Origin: Rhizobium sp. RM
GTDB taxonomy: Bacteria > Pseudomonadota > Alphaproteobacteria > Rhizobiales > Rhizobiaceae
Direction: 5' to 3'
Assembly: GCF_013390595.1 (NCBI RefSeq)
Contig: NZ_JACAWV010000008.1
Coordinates: forward strand, 1 to 64,000
Length of the DNA stretch: 64,000 nt
The position numbers were made by a program, and so were the translations under genes. Of this stretch, positions 20,969-31,138 are shown piece after piece; within the stretch, counting starts at the first letter, position 1, and each line of letters opens with the position of its first letter. Under the pieces are notes generated by a model, which was not told the origin of the DNA, made no database searches, and was given only the letters and a program-made list of their open reading frames with translations.

Positions 20969-21233
20969 ATCTTGTCCTTAATCTTGGTTGCCCCTTCGGC
21001 AAGATGCCGAAACCGGGCAGCTCTGAGACACAATCACGGGCAAGACAGCGGGAGGCTTTTTGCCGGTGGCCATAACAGCGCGGCATGCCATCTCTGGCCA
21101 AAGCGTCCGGCAATCCTGCCCCATGACAGGTCGTCGGTTACAAGGCGGCACCGGCCCATCCGGGCCACCTTAGGTTCGGGACGCTTTTTCAGCGAAGTCC
21201 CGGAAAACAAGAAATCCGGAATGATCCGGATAG

Positions 21234-21267
21234 AAAAACCGGCGGGTATCGTAACGAAAACCCGCCG
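21234..21267 (-). terminator. Terminator between rpsO and pnp
   Basis: On the minus strand CCGGCGGGT and ACCCGCCGG (21239-21267) make a long stem followed by TTTTT (21234-21238). It lies directly after the rpsO stop. The remaining 265 bases up to pnp contain further G-C-rich hairpins (GGCCC/GGGCC near 21150 and paired TCCGGA near 21215), consistent with the structured, processed pnp leader known in other bacteria. Confidence 0.85.
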
Positions 21268-21275
21268 GAAGAGTT

Positions 21276-21545
21276 TTAGCGGCGAATGCCGAGGGCGCCA
21301 ATCAGCTTGGTGTAGCGGGCGTCGTCCTTCTTCTTCAGATAGTCGAGAAGCGAACGGCGGCTCGAAACCAGCGTCAGAAGGCCACGACGGGAGTGGTTGT
21401 CCTTCTTGTGGCCCTTGAAGTGTTCCGTCAGGTTGTTGATCCGCTCGGTCAGGATGGCAACCTGAACTTCCGGCGAACCGGTGTCGCCTTCCTTCGTTGC
21501 GTATTCCTTGATGAGGGCGGCTTTGCGCTCTGCAGTAATCGACAT
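21276..21545 (-). CDS. rpsO: 30S ribosomal protein S15
   Basis: 89 residues, the normal length of S15, with the conserved [17 protein letters not shown] and [12 protein letters not shown] motifs that contact 16S rRNA helices. GAAAGGATC precedes the ATG. It sits between truB and pnp, the usual order, and has its own terminator. Confidence 0.98.
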   Translation of the reverse strand: MSITAERKAALIKEYATKEGDTGSPEVQVAILTERINNLTEHFKGHKKDNHSRRGLLTLVSSRRSLLDYLKKKDDARYTKLIGALGIRR

Positions 21546-21710
21546 CGGACGATCCTTTCTATTTTAAGGAAAAACGGGACGCCTAAAGCCGGGATGTCGT
21601 CCAGCTCTGGCCATTCAGTAGCGCGGGCAAGCGCCCAAGCTGGCGCTGCCTATAAACCATTATGGGTATAATTGAAAGAGGCGATTGACAGCCGCCCCTT
21701 TGCGGGCGTC

Positions 21711-22658
21711 TCAGCCAAAAACACGTTTCGGGCGGAACTCGCCCTGGGCGATCTCGCCAATGGCGACCAGCTTGCCATGCGCGGTGGCATAGGCTTCCGG
21801 ATGATCGGCTGGTGCATCACGGCCACGCAGCAGAATGGGATTGCCCATTTTCAACCGGTGGGCCTGATCGTCGTTGATGATCAGGCGGGGCAGGGAGGAA
21901 AGCGCTTCGGCCGTATCGATGAGATAGGCATCAAGGGCTTCGAGACGTGCATCGCGATCCTCGAGTGCTTCCAGCTCAACAAGCTTCTCAAGCGGAACCA
22001 TCATGTCTTCGCCGAATGGCGCAACCATGGTGCGACGCAGCTCGGAAATATGGCCGAAACAGCCGAGATCGCGGCCCATGTCGCGCGCCAGTGCCCGAAC
22101 ATAGGTGCCCTTGCCACATTCGACTTCGAAATGGGCGGTATCGGCATCCGGGCAGGCGAGCAGCGTCAGGCGATGAATCTGGACTTCGCGGGCAGGAATT
22201 TCCACGGTCTCGCCCTCGCGCGCGAGATCATAGGCACGCTCGCCGGCAATCTTGATGGCCGAGAACTGCGGCGGCGTCTGCATGATGGTGCCGGTGTAGT
22301 TCGGCAGAATATCGCGGATTGCCTGTTCGTTCGGGCGTATATCGGACGTTTCAACGGCTTCGCCCTCAAGGTCATCCGTTGTACGCTCTTCACCCCAGGT
22401 AACGGTGAATTCGTATATCTTGCGGCCGTCCATGACGTAAGGGACAGTCTTGGTGGCGTCGCCAAGGGCGATCGGCAGCATGCCTGACGCCAACGGGTCG
22501 AGCGTACCGGCGTGGCCGGCCTTTTGGGCATTGAACAGCCACTTGATCTTGGAGACGGCTTCGGTCGAACCGAAATCAAGCGGCTTGTCGAGAATAAGCC
22601 AGCCGGAAACCGGGCGGCCCTTTGGTTTACGGGACTGCTGTTTACGTGGTTTGGACAT
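21711..22658 (-). CDS. truB: tRNA pseudouridine(55) synthase TruB
   Basis: A 315-residue pseudouridine synthase that modifies U55 in the T-loop of tRNAs. Catalytic motif [17 protein letters not shown] near residues 54-70 contains the essential Asp. [28 protein letters not shown] and [15 protein letters not shown] follow. It follows rbfA by nine bases in the rimP-pnp operon. Confidence 0.97.
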   Translation of the reverse strand: MSKPRKQQSRKPKGRPVSGWLILDKPLDFGSTEAVSKIKWLFNAQKAGHAGTLDPLASGMLPIALGDATKTVPYVMDGRKIYEFTVTWGEERTTDDLEGEAVETSDIRPNEQAIRDILPNYTGTIMQTPPQFSAIKIAGERAYDLAREGETVEIPAREVQIHRLTLLACPDADTAHFEVECGKGTYVRALARDMGRDLGCFGHISELRRTMVAPFGEDMMVPLEKLVELEALEDRDARLEALDAYLIDTAEALSSLPRLIINDDQAHRLKMGNPILLRGRDAPADHPEAYATAHGKLVAIGEIAQGEFRPKRVFG

Positions 22659-22667
22659 GCTTCAGTT

Positions 22668-23078
22668 CTATTCTTCGTCTTTGTCTGCAGACGTGCCGAG
22701 ATCGCGGCTGACTTCTGGCGAGCGCAGAAGTGCATCGATCTTCTGATAATTATCGAAACTCGTATCGTCGCGGAAACGCAGTTCCGGCATGTATTTCATC
22801 TGCCGAAGCTGTGGACCAAGGCGGCCGCGGATGAACTTGGCATGACGATTGAGTGCATCGATGGTGCCGGTGTGATCGGCAACGCCGAGTGGCGTTACGT
22901 AAGCCGTCGCGATCTTCAAATCGGGCGACATGCGCACTTCCGAGATCGAAATGACGGTCTTTTCAATAAGATCGTCGCGAACTTCGCCGCGTTGCAGGAT
23001 TTGCGTCACGGCCGCGCGAACCTGTTCGCCGACGCGCAGCATACGCTGCGAAGGAGCCGATGATGTTGCTTTTGCCAT
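22668..23078 (-). CDS. rbfA: Ribosome-binding factor A
   Basis: A 136-residue KH-like protein needed for late 16S rRNA maturation and cold adaptation. Recognisable segments are [36 protein letters not shown] and [17 protein letters not shown]. The frame is open to 23135, but the ATG at 23078 ([10 protein letters not shown]) has an AGGGG ribosome site and gives the usual N-terminus. Confidence 0.93.
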   Translation of the reverse strand: MAKATSSAPSQRMLRVGEQVRAAVTQILQRGEVRDDLIEKTVISISEVRMSPDLKIATAYVTPLGVADHTGTIDALNRHAKFIRGRLGPQLRQMKYMPELRFRDDTSFDNYQKIDALLRSPEVSRDLGTSADKDEE

Positions 23079-23138
23079 TTCTTTTGCCCCTGCACATCGC
23101 CCCTCAATCTTTTCTGTCGAGGAGGGTGTGTGCAAATC

Positions 23139-23215
23139 TAGCGCATAGGTCCGAAAATCGAAATCGATTTTCGATGCGAACGATGCGCAGTTTCAAAGTG
23201 TTAGAGCGTCCTGAC
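23139..23215. repeat. Rhizobial-type intergenic palindromic element
   Basis: The infB-rbfA gap contains CGAAAATCGA/TCGATTTTCG (23152-23173), a perfect 10-bp inverted repeat with a 2-base centre, flanked by CTAGCGCATAGG and by a GTTTCAAAGTGTTAGAGCG-type tail. I recognise this combination as a common interspersed element in Rhizobiaceae genomes. Copy number cannot be checked within this window, where it occurs once in full. Confidence 0.5.
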
Positions 23216-23298
23216 TGCGTCTGAAACGACCAGCGGCGCTCTGGTGTTACGGCGACCTGTGCACGCTTCGAGTGATTGAGGGCGCTATAAAGAATCGA

Positions 23299-23316
23299 GC
23301 GCCGGCTTGCCGGCGC
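23299..23316 (-). other. Stem-loop after infB
   Basis: GCGCCGGC and GCCGGCGC form a perfect 8-bp stem with a 2-base centre, 36 bases after the infB stop. There is no T-run, so it probably marks RNA processing or partial attenuation between infB and rbfA. Confidence 0.5.
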
Positions 23317-23352
23317 CCAATTGCGATTTTCATGTACGTTTCAACCGGACGC

Positions 23353-26106
23353 TTAGAGCGTTCTGGTGATGTGCTCGACGCGGAAGCACTCGATGATATC
23401 GCCTGCGCGGATATCTTCGTAGTTCTCGAACGCCATACCGCATTCCTGACCGACCGGCACTTCTGCCACTTCGTCCTTGAAGCGCTTGAGCGTCTTGAGC
23501 TTGCCTTCGTGAATGACGACGTTGTCGCGAATGAGACGAACGCCTGCACCACGTTCCACCTTGCCTTCGGTAACGCGGCAACCCGCGACCTTGCCGACCT
23601 TGGTGATGTTGAACACTTCCAGGATTTCCGCGTTGCCGAGGAAGGTCTCGCGACGCTCCGGCGACAGCAGGCCGGACATCGCTGCCTTCACGTCATCCAC
23701 CAGATCGTAGATGATGTTGTAGTAGCGGATCTCGATGCCGGCGCGTTCGGAAGCCGTGCGTGCCTGTGCGTTGGCGCGAACGTTGAAGCCGATGATCGCG
23801 GCGTTGGATGCCTCGGCAAGCGAGATATCCGATTCCGTGATGGCGCCAGCGCCCGAGTGAACGATACGAGCGCGGACTTCGTCGGTGCCGAGCTTGTCGA
23901 GCGAAGCGATGATGGCTTCGACCGAACCCTGCACGTCTGCCTTGATGACCAGCGGGAATTCCTTCATTCCCGAAGTCTGCAGCTGGCTCATCATCTGTTC
24001 CAGCGAACCGCGCTGACCGGTCTGGCGGGCAACAGCCTTGTCGCGTGCCAGACGCTGACGGTACTCGGAAATCTCGCGAGCACGGCTTTCGTTTTCGACA
24101 ACCGCAAAACGGTCACCTGCAGAGGGCGTACCGGAAAGACCGAGAACTTCGACAGGCATGGCCGGACCGGCTTCCTTGACGTGTTCGCCCTTGTCGTTGA
24201 CGAGTGCGCGAACGCGGCCCCACTGGTCGCCAGCCACGATGATCTGGCCAGGCTTCAGGGTACCCTTCTGCACGAGAACGGTGGCCACGGCACCACGGCC
24301 GCGGTCGAGTTCCGCTTCGATGACGGTACCTTCTGCAGTACGGTTCGGATCTGCCTTGAGGTCGAGAATTTCGGCCTGCAGCAGGATAGCTTCAAGCAGT
24401 TTGTCGAGACCAAGCTGCTTCTTGGCGGAGACTTCCACGTCAAGCACTTCACCGCCCATGGATTCCACGAACACTTCGTGCTGCAGAAGCTGCTGGCGAA
24501 CCTTTTCAGGGTTTGCCTCGTGCTTGTCGATCTTGTTGATCGCCACGATGATCGGCACGTTGGCTGCCTTGGCGTGATTGATCGATTCAATCGTCTGCGG
24601 CATCACGCTATCGTCAGCGGCAACCACCAGGATGGCGATATCCGTCGCCTGCGCACCACGAGCACGCATCGCCGTAAAGGCGGCGTGGCCGGGGGTGTCG
24701 ATGAAGGTGATCTTCTGACCGTTCTTCTCGACCTGATAAGCACCGATATGCTGGGTAATGCCACCGGCTTCGCCAGCAACCACATTTGCCTGACGGATGG
24801 CGTCGAGCAGCGATGTCTTGCCGTGGTCGACGTGACCCATGATCGTTACGACCGGCGGACGGGAAACCATCTCGCCTTCATCGTCAACCTTGTTGAAGAG
24901 ACCTTCTTCAACGTCGGATTCGGAAACGCGCTTGACCGTGTGGCCGAACTCGACTGCGATCAGTTCAGCCAGATCGGCGTCGATCACGTCGCCGGGCTTC
25001 ATCATCTGACCTTCCTTCATCAGGAACTTGATGACGTCGACGGCACGTTCGGCCATACGCTGCGACAGTTCCTGAATGGTGATGGTCTCAGGCAGGATGA
25101 CTTCGCGCATGACCTTTTCGCGGGTTTCCTGCATCTGGCTGCGACGGAATTTCTCCTGACGACGGCGCATGGAGGCCATCGAGCGGCCACGCGGTGTGCC
25201 GTCTTCTTCCAGATTGGCGGCGGTTACGGTCAGCTTGCCGCGACGGCGCTCTTCTTCCGTCTTGAGACGGGCAGCAGGCTTGGCAGGCGCCGGAGCGACA
25301 ACCTTGCCACGAACCGGCATGCCGGTGGTGCGGCGTGCACCGCGATCATCATCCTCATCCGAAGTGCGGCGTCCGCGCTGTGCTGCGGCGTCACCGGCAG
25401 GAGCCGGACGTGCGGGAGTTGCGGCCGGGCGTGCCGAAGGCTGCGGGCGGGCATCAGCACGCGGTGCAGGCGTTGCGGCCTGAGCGGGCTTTTCTTCGGC
25501 AGCAGCAGGCTGATTTTGAGCAACCGGCTGGCTTGCCGCTGCCTTCGCAGCAGCAGCTTCCTCGGCGGCGCGACGTGCTGCCTCTTCCTTCTCGGCTGCA
25601 ATGCGGCGTTCTTCTTCTACCTTGCGGCGGGCTTCGTCTTCTGCACGCTGCTTGGCTTCCTGAACGTCGCGAGCCTGGGCTTCCATCAAAGCGCGGCGAC
25701 GCGCTTCCATCTCGCCTGCGGAAAGGTCGTGCAGGACATTGCCGCGCGGCCGTTCAGGCTGACGCTGCTGAGGAGCGGAGGAGCCGGGGCGCTGCTGCGA
25801 CTGGGAAGAACCCGGACGCTGCTGCTGACCAGATGGCTGATGAACGCGTGGCTGGGGAGCCTGCGGGCGCGGTGCGGCTGCGGCCACGGGAGCTGCTGGC
25901 TTGGGCGCCTGAACCGGGGCGTGCGTGCCCTGCTTCTCGTCTTCGGGACGCATGGGGCGGCGTTTACGTGTTTCCACGACAACCGCGTTGGTGCGACCTC
26001 GACCCATATCCTGACGAACCGTACCCTGATTCATCCCGCCCGGTTTCAGGGTAAGAGTCTTCTTGGCTGGTGCGTTGAGTGTCTTGTCGTCGTTGTTGTC
26101 GGTCAT
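23353..26106 (-). CDS. infB: Translation initiation factor IF-2
   Basis: A 917-residue GTPase that brings initiator tRNA to the 30S subunit. The N-terminal ~330 residues are a low-complexity linker rich in Ala, Pro and Gln with a charged coiled-coil (about 135-185). Then come the IF2-N domain, G1 GHVDHGKTS near residue 424, G3 DTPGHAAF, G4 [10 protein letters not shown] and the C-terminal fMet-tRNA-binding domain ([19 protein letters not shown]). It lies between ylxR and rbfA. Confidence 0.97.
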   Translation of the reverse strand: MTDNNDDKTLNAPAKKTLTLKPGGMNQGTVRQDMGRGRTNAVVVETRKRRPMRPEDEKQGTHAPVQAPKPAAPVAAAAPRPQAPQPRVHQPSGQQQRPGSSQSQQRPGSSAPQQRQPERPRGNVLHDLSAGEMEARRRALMEAQARDVQEAKQRAEDEARRKVEEERRIAAEKEEAARRAAEEAAAAKAAASQPVAQNQPAAAEEKPAQAATPAPRADARPQPSARPAATPARPAPAGDAAAQRGRRTSDEDDDRGARRTTGMPVRGKVVAPAPAKPAARLKTEEERRRGKLTVTAANLEEDGTPRGRSMASMRRRQEKFRRSQMQETREKVMREVILPETITIQELSQRMAERAVDVIKFLMKEGQMMKPGDVIDADLAELIAVEFGHTVKRVSESDVEEGLFNKVDDEGEMVSRPPVVTIMGHVDHGKTSLLDAIRQANVVAGEAGGITQHIGAYQVEKNGQKITFIDTPGHAAFTAMRARGAQATDIAILVVAADDSVMPQTIESINHAKAANVPIIVAINKIDKHEANPEKVRQQLLQHEVFVESMGGEVLDVEVSAKKQLGLDKLLEAILLQAEILDLKADPNRTAEGTVIEAELDRGRGAVATVLVQKGTLKPGQIIVAGDQWGRVRALVNDKGEHVKEAGPAMPVEVLGLSGTPSAGDRFAVVENESRAREISEYRQRLARDKAVARQTGQRGSLEQMMSQLQTSGMKEFPLVIKADVQGSVEAIIASLDKLGTDEVRARIVHSGAGAITESDISLAEASNAAIIGFNVRANAQARTASERAGIEIRYYNIIYDLVDDVKAAMSGLLSPERRETFLGNAEILEVFNITKVGKVAGCRVTEGKVERGAGVRLIRDNVVIHEGKLKTLKRFKDEVAEVPVGQECGMAFENYEDIRAGDIIECFRVEHITRTL

Positions 26107-26208
26107 TCCGTTCCCGTTCCTTCGGACGAGAGCCGGATGACGTCCATCAGGTCTCGTCGTTCAATTGCTGCATCGGAACGCGGCGACCGTTCATATTCGG
26201 TAACCGCG

Positions 26209-26907
26209 TCATTGTTCTGTCCGGGCAGCGGCGCGTTCCGCTTCGGGCTGACCGCCGTGGCGGTACTGCTCAAGCATCGTTGCGCGCTTCACTACACCCT
26301 CACCCGCCTGTCCCGCAAGCGCGCAGGCATGGATAAAAGCATTCTGGCCCATCAACTCGTCCATTTCGGCGCCACTAAAGAGCCGGAAGGACGGAATTTC
26401 TTTCCCGGCATCACTGCCGAGCGTCCAGGCCTTGCGGGCCTGGTCCAGTTTTCTAACGCCATCGGCTGCCGCATCTGTCGCGTGGAACACCGCAATGGCG
26501 TTTCCGGAACGAACGGCGGCATCGACTTTCATCGCGCCGCTGATGAACTGGCCAGCCTTGCGAGCCATGGTCATCATTCCTGCAACCTGCTGCGCCATCA
26601 GCCTGTCGATCAGAACCAGAAGTTCAGGACCGGCCTTGACGTCGCGTTTAAGAGCCCGTGCGAAAAGCTTTTTCGCGATGGCTTTTTCGATCAGGGCGCG
26701 CTCGGCTTTCACCCAGCAGCCGCGCCCCGGCAATTGGCGTTTCAGGTCCGGAACCACACTTCCGTCCGGGCCTGCGACGAAGCGGATCAACTCGTCGGGT
26801 GATCCGCTTTGCCGTGTCACAATGCACATACGTCCGTTGACGTTGCCTTCCGGCTGCCCGTCATCTGTCTCGGGCAGCTCATCCGGCTCATGCGCTTGCG
26901 ATGTCAT
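26209..26907 (-). CDS. ylxR: RNA-binding protein: YlxR (DUF448) fused to an L7Ae-like domain
   Basis: 232 residues. The N-terminal part is a YlxR domain (RMCIVTRQSGSPDELIRFVAGPDG and LPGRGCWVKAERA, residues ~25-75). The C-terminal part (about residues 95-190, LMAQQVAGMMTMARKAGQFISGAMKV) resembles the L7Ae/YlxQ fold. In Bacillus these are separate genes in the same nusA-infB operon, so the fusion, common in alphaproteobacteria, keeps the pair together. It starts inside the nusA stop (ATGA overlap). The role is probably RNA binding at the transcription-translation interface. The exact function is not established. Confidence 0.88.
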   Translation of the reverse strand: MTSQAHEPDELPETDDGQPEGNVNGRMCIVTRQSGSPDELIRFVAGPDGSVVPDLKRQLPGRGCWVKAERALIEKAIAKKLFARALKRDVKAGPELLVLIDRLMAQQVAGMMTMARKAGQFISGAMKVDAAVRSGNAIAVFHATDAAADGVRKLDQARKAWTLGSDAGKEIPSFRLFSGAEMDELMGQNAFIHACALAGQAGEGVVKRATMLEQYRHGGQPEAERAAARTEQ

Positions 26908-28526
26908 TCCTGTTCGGCGGTATCCGCCTCCTCGGCAGCATTGGCCTCTTCGGCAGCCTGCTGTTCAGCGGCAAGTTCTTCTTCGGTAATCCAGCCAGCC
27001 AGAAGGCGAGCCTGAAGCACCATGTTTTCGGCTTCGACGCGCGATACGTCGAGCTTGGAGAAGATGCCTTCGAATTTCTTGGTCTCGCCGTCCTTGCGTT
27101 CGCTCCAGCCGACCAGATCGTCCGCAGCGCAACCTGCGAAATCCTCAATGGACTTGATGCCGTCTTCGCCCAGCGCAACCATCATCTGCGATGTCAGGCC
27201 GTCGATCTGGCGCAGTTCGTCCAAAACGCCGAGTTCCTTGCGCTTGGCATCCATTTCAGCTTCCAGGCGCTCGAGATATTCGCGGGCGCGGGTCTGGATT
27301 TCGTTGGCGGTGTCTTCATCGAAGCCGTCGATCGAGGCAATTTCATCGAGGTCAACATAGGCCAGTTCTTCGACCTGTGCGAAGCCTTCGGAAGCAAGTA
27401 CCTGACCGACCATTTCGTCAACGTCGAGAGCTTCCATGAACAGACCGGTGCGCTCGTTGAATTCCTTCTGACGACGCTCGGACTCTTCCTGCTCGGTCAT
27501 GATGTCGATATCCCAGCCGGTGAGCTGCGATGCCAGACGAACGTTCTGACCACGACGACCGATGGCGAGCGAAAGCTGCTCGTCGGGAACAACCACTTCG
27601 ATGCGTTCGGCTTCTTCGTCGAGAACGACCTTGGCGACTTCAGCCGGCTGAAGGGCGTTGACGATGAAGGATGCCGGTTCCTGGCTCCACGGAATGATGT
27701 CGATCTTTTCGCCCTGCAGCTCGCCAACAACGGCCTGAACGCGCGAACCGCGCATACCGACGCAGGCGCCAACCGGATCGATCGAGGAATCGTTCGAGAT
27801 CACGGCGATCTTGGCGCGCGAACCCGGGTCTCGGGCAACCGACTTGATCTGGATGATACCGTCGTAGATTTCCGGAACTTCCATGGTGAAGAGCTTCACC
27901 ATGAACTGCGGATGGGTACGCGAAAGGAAAATCTGCGGGCCGCGCTGTTCGCGACGAACGTCGTAAACATAGGCACGGACGCGATCGCCATAACGCATGT
28001 TTTCGCGCGGGATCATCTCGTCACGGCGGATAATGCCTTCACCACGGCCGAGATCGACGATGACGTTACCGTATTCGACGCGCTTGACGGTACCGTTGAC
28101 GATTTCGCCGATGCGGTCCTTGAATTCGTCATACTGACGATCCCGTTCCGCTTCGCGAACCTTCTGAACGATGACCTGCTTTGCAGACTGTGCGGCAATA
28201 CGGCCAAAATCCATCGGCGGAAGCGGATCGGCAATGAAGTCGCCGAGCTTTGCATCCGGGTTGCGGTCGCGGGCCAGTTCCAACGGGATCTGCGTGGAAT
28301 AGTCTTCGGCCTTCTCGACAACTTCCAGAAGACGCTGCAGGCGAATTTCGCCGGTCTTGGAGTTGATGTCGGCGCGAATGTTGGTTTCCGAGCCATAGCG
28401 CGAGCGGGCGGCTTTCTGGATAGCGTCGGCCATTGCGGCAAGCACGATTTCTCGGTCGATGACCTTTTCGCGCGCCACAGCATCGGCGATCTGCAGAAGC
28501 TCAAGCCGGTTAGCACTCACTGCCAT
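26904..28526 (-). CDS. nusA: Transcription termination/antitermination protein NusA
   Basis: A 540-residue RNA polymerase-associated factor. N-terminal polymerase-binding domain (residues ~1-125), S1 domain (GTVKRVEYGNVIVDLGRGEG near residue 138), KH1/KH2 (DPVGACVGMRGSRVQAVVGEL near residue 250 and AIGRRGQNVRLASQLTGWDI near residue 320), then two helix-hairpin-helix repeats and an acidic Ala/Glu-rich tail. Second gene of the rimP operon, coupled to ylxR. Confidence 0.97.
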   Translation of the reverse strand: MAVSANRLELLQIADAVAREKVIDREIVLAAMADAIQKAARSRYGSETNIRADINSKTGEIRLQRLLEVVEKAEDYSTQIPLELARDRNPDAKLGDFIADPLPPMDFGRIAAQSAKQVIVQKVREAERDRQYDEFKDRIGEIVNGTVKRVEYGNVIVDLGRGEGIIRRDEMIPRENMRYGDRVRAYVYDVRREQRGPQIFLSRTHPQFMVKLFTMEVPEIYDGIIQIKSVARDPGSRAKIAVISNDSSIDPVGACVGMRGSRVQAVVGELQGEKIDIIPWSQEPASFIVNALQPAEVAKVVLDEEAERIEVVVPDEQLSLAIGRRGQNVRLASQLTGWDIDIMTEQEESERRQKEFNERTGLFMEALDVDEMVGQVLASEGFAQVEELAYVDLDEIASIDGFDEDTANEIQTRAREYLERLEAEMDAKRKELGVLDELRQIDGLTSQMMVALGEDGIKSIEDFAGCAADDLVGWSERKDGETKKFEGIFSKLDVSRVEAENMVLQARLLAGWITEEELAAEQQAAEEANAAEEADTAEQE

Positions 28527-28588
28527 TTTTCTGTCTCCGTAAGTCGCAAGTTGCGTTGGTCGCCCGTTTTTCGGGCTTTACGTTGGAA

Positions 28589-29185
28589 TTAGTCTTCGTC
28601 TGTTTCGTCTTGGTCGTTCTGATTTGCGGCGGCGGCCTTGGCCGCTTTGTCTGCCCGCAACGCATCACGAATAAGATCGTCCGTCAGAACGAGCTTCGCA
28701 TCGGAAAGCGCGCTGAACGGAATAACGACTGTCAGCGCATCGCCATAGGCGATCTGGTCGCGCTCCAGTTTGAAGCCATCGGCGTCGACCTCAATGATCT
28801 TGCCGCGAAACCGCTTGCGGTTCTCGACGAGGATCGACGTTTCGGCTTTCACCAGATGGCCTTGCCAACGGGTGAAATCGGATTTGCGGACCATCGGCCG
28901 GTCGATACCGGGCGAGGACACTTCGAGATGATACGCTTTATCGACCGGATCTTCCACATCAAGAACCGGTGAAATCGCCATCGAGATGGCTTCACAGTCC
29001 TCAACGGTCATCGTGCCGTCCTGCCGTTCGGCCATGATCTGCAGGGTCATGCCGTTCTGGTTGAGGAGCCTGACCCGCACCAAAACATAGCCCATACCGG
29101 TCAGAACAGGCTCGACGATCTCGGCAATGCGCTGGTCGACGCCCGTTTCGGTTATCAGTCTTGGTTCGTATTCGGTGTCTGCCAT
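28589..29185 (-). CDS. rimP: Ribosome maturation factor RimP
   Basis: 198 residues, first gene of the operon rimP-nusA-ylxR-infB-rbfA-truB. It has the two RimP domains, with [12 protein letters not shown] near residue 90 as the family signature and a C-terminal SH3-like part. It is somewhat longer than E. coli RimP because of an acidic/Ala-rich C-terminal tail ([15 protein letters not shown]). It helps assemble the 30S 3' domain. Confidence 0.95.
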   Translation of the reverse strand: MADTEYEPRLITETGVDQRIAEIVEPVLTGMGYVLVRVRLLNQNGMTLQIMAERQDGTMTVEDCEAISMAISPVLDVEDPVDKAYHLEVSSPGIDRPMVRKSDFTRWQGHLVKAETSILVENRKRFRGKIIEVDADGFKLERDQIAYGDALTVVIPFSALSDAKLVLTDDLIRDALRADKAAKAAAANQNDQDETDED

Positions 29186-29248
29186 CTGGCCTTCCGGTCT
29201 TGAATTTCGGTCCGGGACACTGCGTCCCGCTTTTGGGTTCGCCTAACG

Positions 29249-29279
29249 AAAAAGAGCGGGGCCTTGCGACCCCACTCTT
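29249..29279 (-). terminator. Terminator in the leader of rimP
   Basis: Stem 29252-29279. On the plus strand it has two A.C mismatches, but in minus-strand RNA these become G.U pairs, giving a continuous stem of about 11 bp with a GCAA loop followed by UUUUU (29249-29253). It lies 64 bases before the rimP start, so transcripts must stop here or read through to express the whole operon. Confidence 0.8.
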
Positions 29280-29419
29280 CATCAAGCGATCAAGAATTTG
29301 AACCTGCATATAGACGCTTCAGGGTGCAATTGCAAGGTTTTCCCGATAGCCCGGCCAGTATGCGGAGCGAGGGCACATTTTTGCCATCCTGATCCGCGAA
29401 GGGCTGGCATGATTTCCGG
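29249..29419 (-). ncRNA. Putative attenuated leader RNA upstream of rimP
   Basis: No minus-strand gene precedes rimP for almost 2 kb, so the terminator at 29249 must serve a transcript started in this gap. TTGCAC (29447-29452) and CTATAG (29426-29431) on the minus strand resemble a promoter with a 15-bp spacer and would start RNA near 29419, giving a ~170-nt leader. No known riboswitch or tRNA was recognised in it. Confidence 0.45.
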
Positions 29420-29472
29420 CGCCGTCTATAGTCGGCAATCGATAAAGTGCAATTGCTTCATGTGGACCGATC

Positions 29473-31101
29473 GTGCCCGACCGTAAATCGCCACTCGCGC
29501 CTCTAAGGCATTTGACCTACAGACGAATCTGGATAGCAAGTCTTGCTTCGAATTTTGGTGGGTTGATCCAGGCCGTTGGTGCGGCGTGGATGATGACCTC
29601 GCTGTCGACGTCCGAAAACATGATCGCTCTGGTGCAGGCATCGACCTCGTTGCCGATCATGCTGTTTTCGCTGGTTTCCGGTGCCCTGGCGGATAGTTTC
29701 GATCGTCGCCGTATCATGATTTCCGCACAGCTTCTGATGCTTGCGGCCTCGATACTGCTGACAGTTTTTGCCTGGTCCGGCTGGCTGACCCCCTGGCTGC
29801 TGCTGTTCTTTACCTTCCTGATTGGCTGCGGAACGGCTCTCAACAACCCCTCCTGGCAGGCGTCGGTCGGTGAAATGGTGCCGCGCGAAGATCTGCCAGC
29901 TGCCGTGACATTGAACAGCGTCGGATTCAACATTACCCGCAGTGTCGGCCCGGCAATTGGTGGTGTCATCGTTGCTGCCGCTGGTGCAGCGGCGGCGTTT
30001 TTCGTCAACGCGATGAGTTATTTTGCGTTGATTTACGCTCTGTTTCGCTGGCAGCCGCCGAAAAATCCGTCACCTTTGCCGCGAGAACAGCTTTTGTCGG
30101 CGATTTCCGCCGGCATGCGTTATGTCGCCATGTCGCCAAATATCAGTAAGGTGCTGGTGCGTGGTTTTTTATTCGGCCTTTCCGCCAGTGCTATCCTGGC
30201 CCTCATGCCGATTGTCGCGCGTGATCTCGTGCAGGGAGGTCCGTTGACGTACGGCGTCATGCTTGGCGCCTTCGGAGTAGGGGCGATTGGTGGTGCCTTG
30301 ATAAGCGCGCGTCTGCGTGAAGTGTTATCAAGTGAATGGATCGTGCGCGTCGCATTCCTGGGGTTTGCCTTCAGTGCCGGGGTTACTGCAATCAGTACCA
30401 GCGCGTTTGTGACGGCCCTGGTTCTGACAGTCGCAGGAGCCTGCTGGGTTCTTGCTTTGTCCCTGTTCAACACCATCGTCCAGCTTTCCACGCCACGCTG
30501 GGTAGTGGGCCGCGCCTTGTCGCTTTATCAGACGCTGACCTTCGGTGGTATTGCAGTCGGTAGCTGGTTATGGGGTACCCTCGCCGAACAGGCGGGCATC
30601 AGCTATTCGCTTCTCTGTTCGTGCGCCCTGATGCTGCTCGGCGTGGTCGTCGGCTTCAAGCTTGCCATGCCGGCTTTTGCGTCACTCAATCTCGATCCGC
30701 TTAATCGGTTTGTCGAACCTCCGCTAAGGCTCGATATCAAACCGCGCAGCGGGCCAATCGCAATCCTGATCGACTATGAGATCGATGATGCGGATCTCGG
30801 CGAGTTTTTGCCCGTCATGGCGGAGCGGCGGCGTATCCGTATCCGTGATGGCGCGCGCAACTGGAACCTGATGCGGGATCTGGAAAACCCGGATATCTGG
30901 ACGGAAAGCTACCATGTGCCGACATGGGTGGAATATGTCCGCCACAATCACCGCCGTACACAGGCGGATGCCGAAACCTGGGATCGATTGCTGGCTCTAC
31001 ACCGTGGCACGACTCGTCCGCGTGTTCACCGCATGATCGAGCGGCAGACCATTCCACCGACCGACGACATTTTTCATAAGCCGCATACCGACGAGCATTA
31101 A
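29473..31101 (+). CDS. MFS transporter with a C-terminal cytoplasmic domain
   Basis: A 542-residue protein. Residues ~1-410 form twelve predicted membrane helices of the MFS_3/EntS-like (PF05977) exporter family. The intracellular loop DSFDRRRIM between helices 2 and 3 is the MFS signature region. Residues ~425-540 are soluble and contain a beta-alpha segment (IAILIDYEIDDADLGEFLP...WVEYVRHNHRRTQAD) resembling antibiotic-monooxygenase-like domains. The start is GTG at 29473. The exported substrate is unknown. Confidence 0.83.
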   Translation: MPDRKSPLAPLRHLTYRRIWIASLASNFGGLIQAVGAAWMMTSLSTSENMIALVQASTSLPIMLFSLVSGALADSFDRRRIMISAQLLMLAASILLTVFAWSGWLTPWLLLFFTFLIGCGTALNNPSWQASVGEMVPREDLPAAVTLNSVGFNITRSVGPAIGGVIVAAAGAAAAFFVNAMSYFALIYALFRWQPPKNPSPLPREQLLSAISAGMRYVAMSPNISKVLVRGFLFGLSASAILALMPIVARDLVQGGPLTYGVMLGAFGVGAIGGALISARLREVLSSEWIVRVAFLGFAFSAGVTAISTSAFVTALVLTVAGACWVLALSLFNTIVQLSTPRWVVGRALSLYQTLTFGGIAVGSWLWGTLAEQAGISYSLLCSCALMLLGVVVGFKLAMPAFASLNLDPLNRFVEPPLRLDIKPRSGPIAILIDYEIDDADLGEFLPVMAERRRIRIRDGARNWNLMRDLENPDIWTESYHVPTWVEYVRHNHRRTQADAETWDRLLALHRGTTRPRVHRMIERQTIPPTDDIFHKPHTDEH

Positions 31102-31138
31102 TGGAGGACTGCGCGCTTGCCATCCTCCAGGATTGACG

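Noticed and set aside
23272..26802. Very long plus-strand open frame (over 1,100 codons) opposite infB and ylxR
   Set aside because: It is the antisense of IF-2 and YlxR, whose domains are unmistakable. Long antisense frames are common in G+C-rich genes with strong codon bias, and its translation has no recognisable domain.
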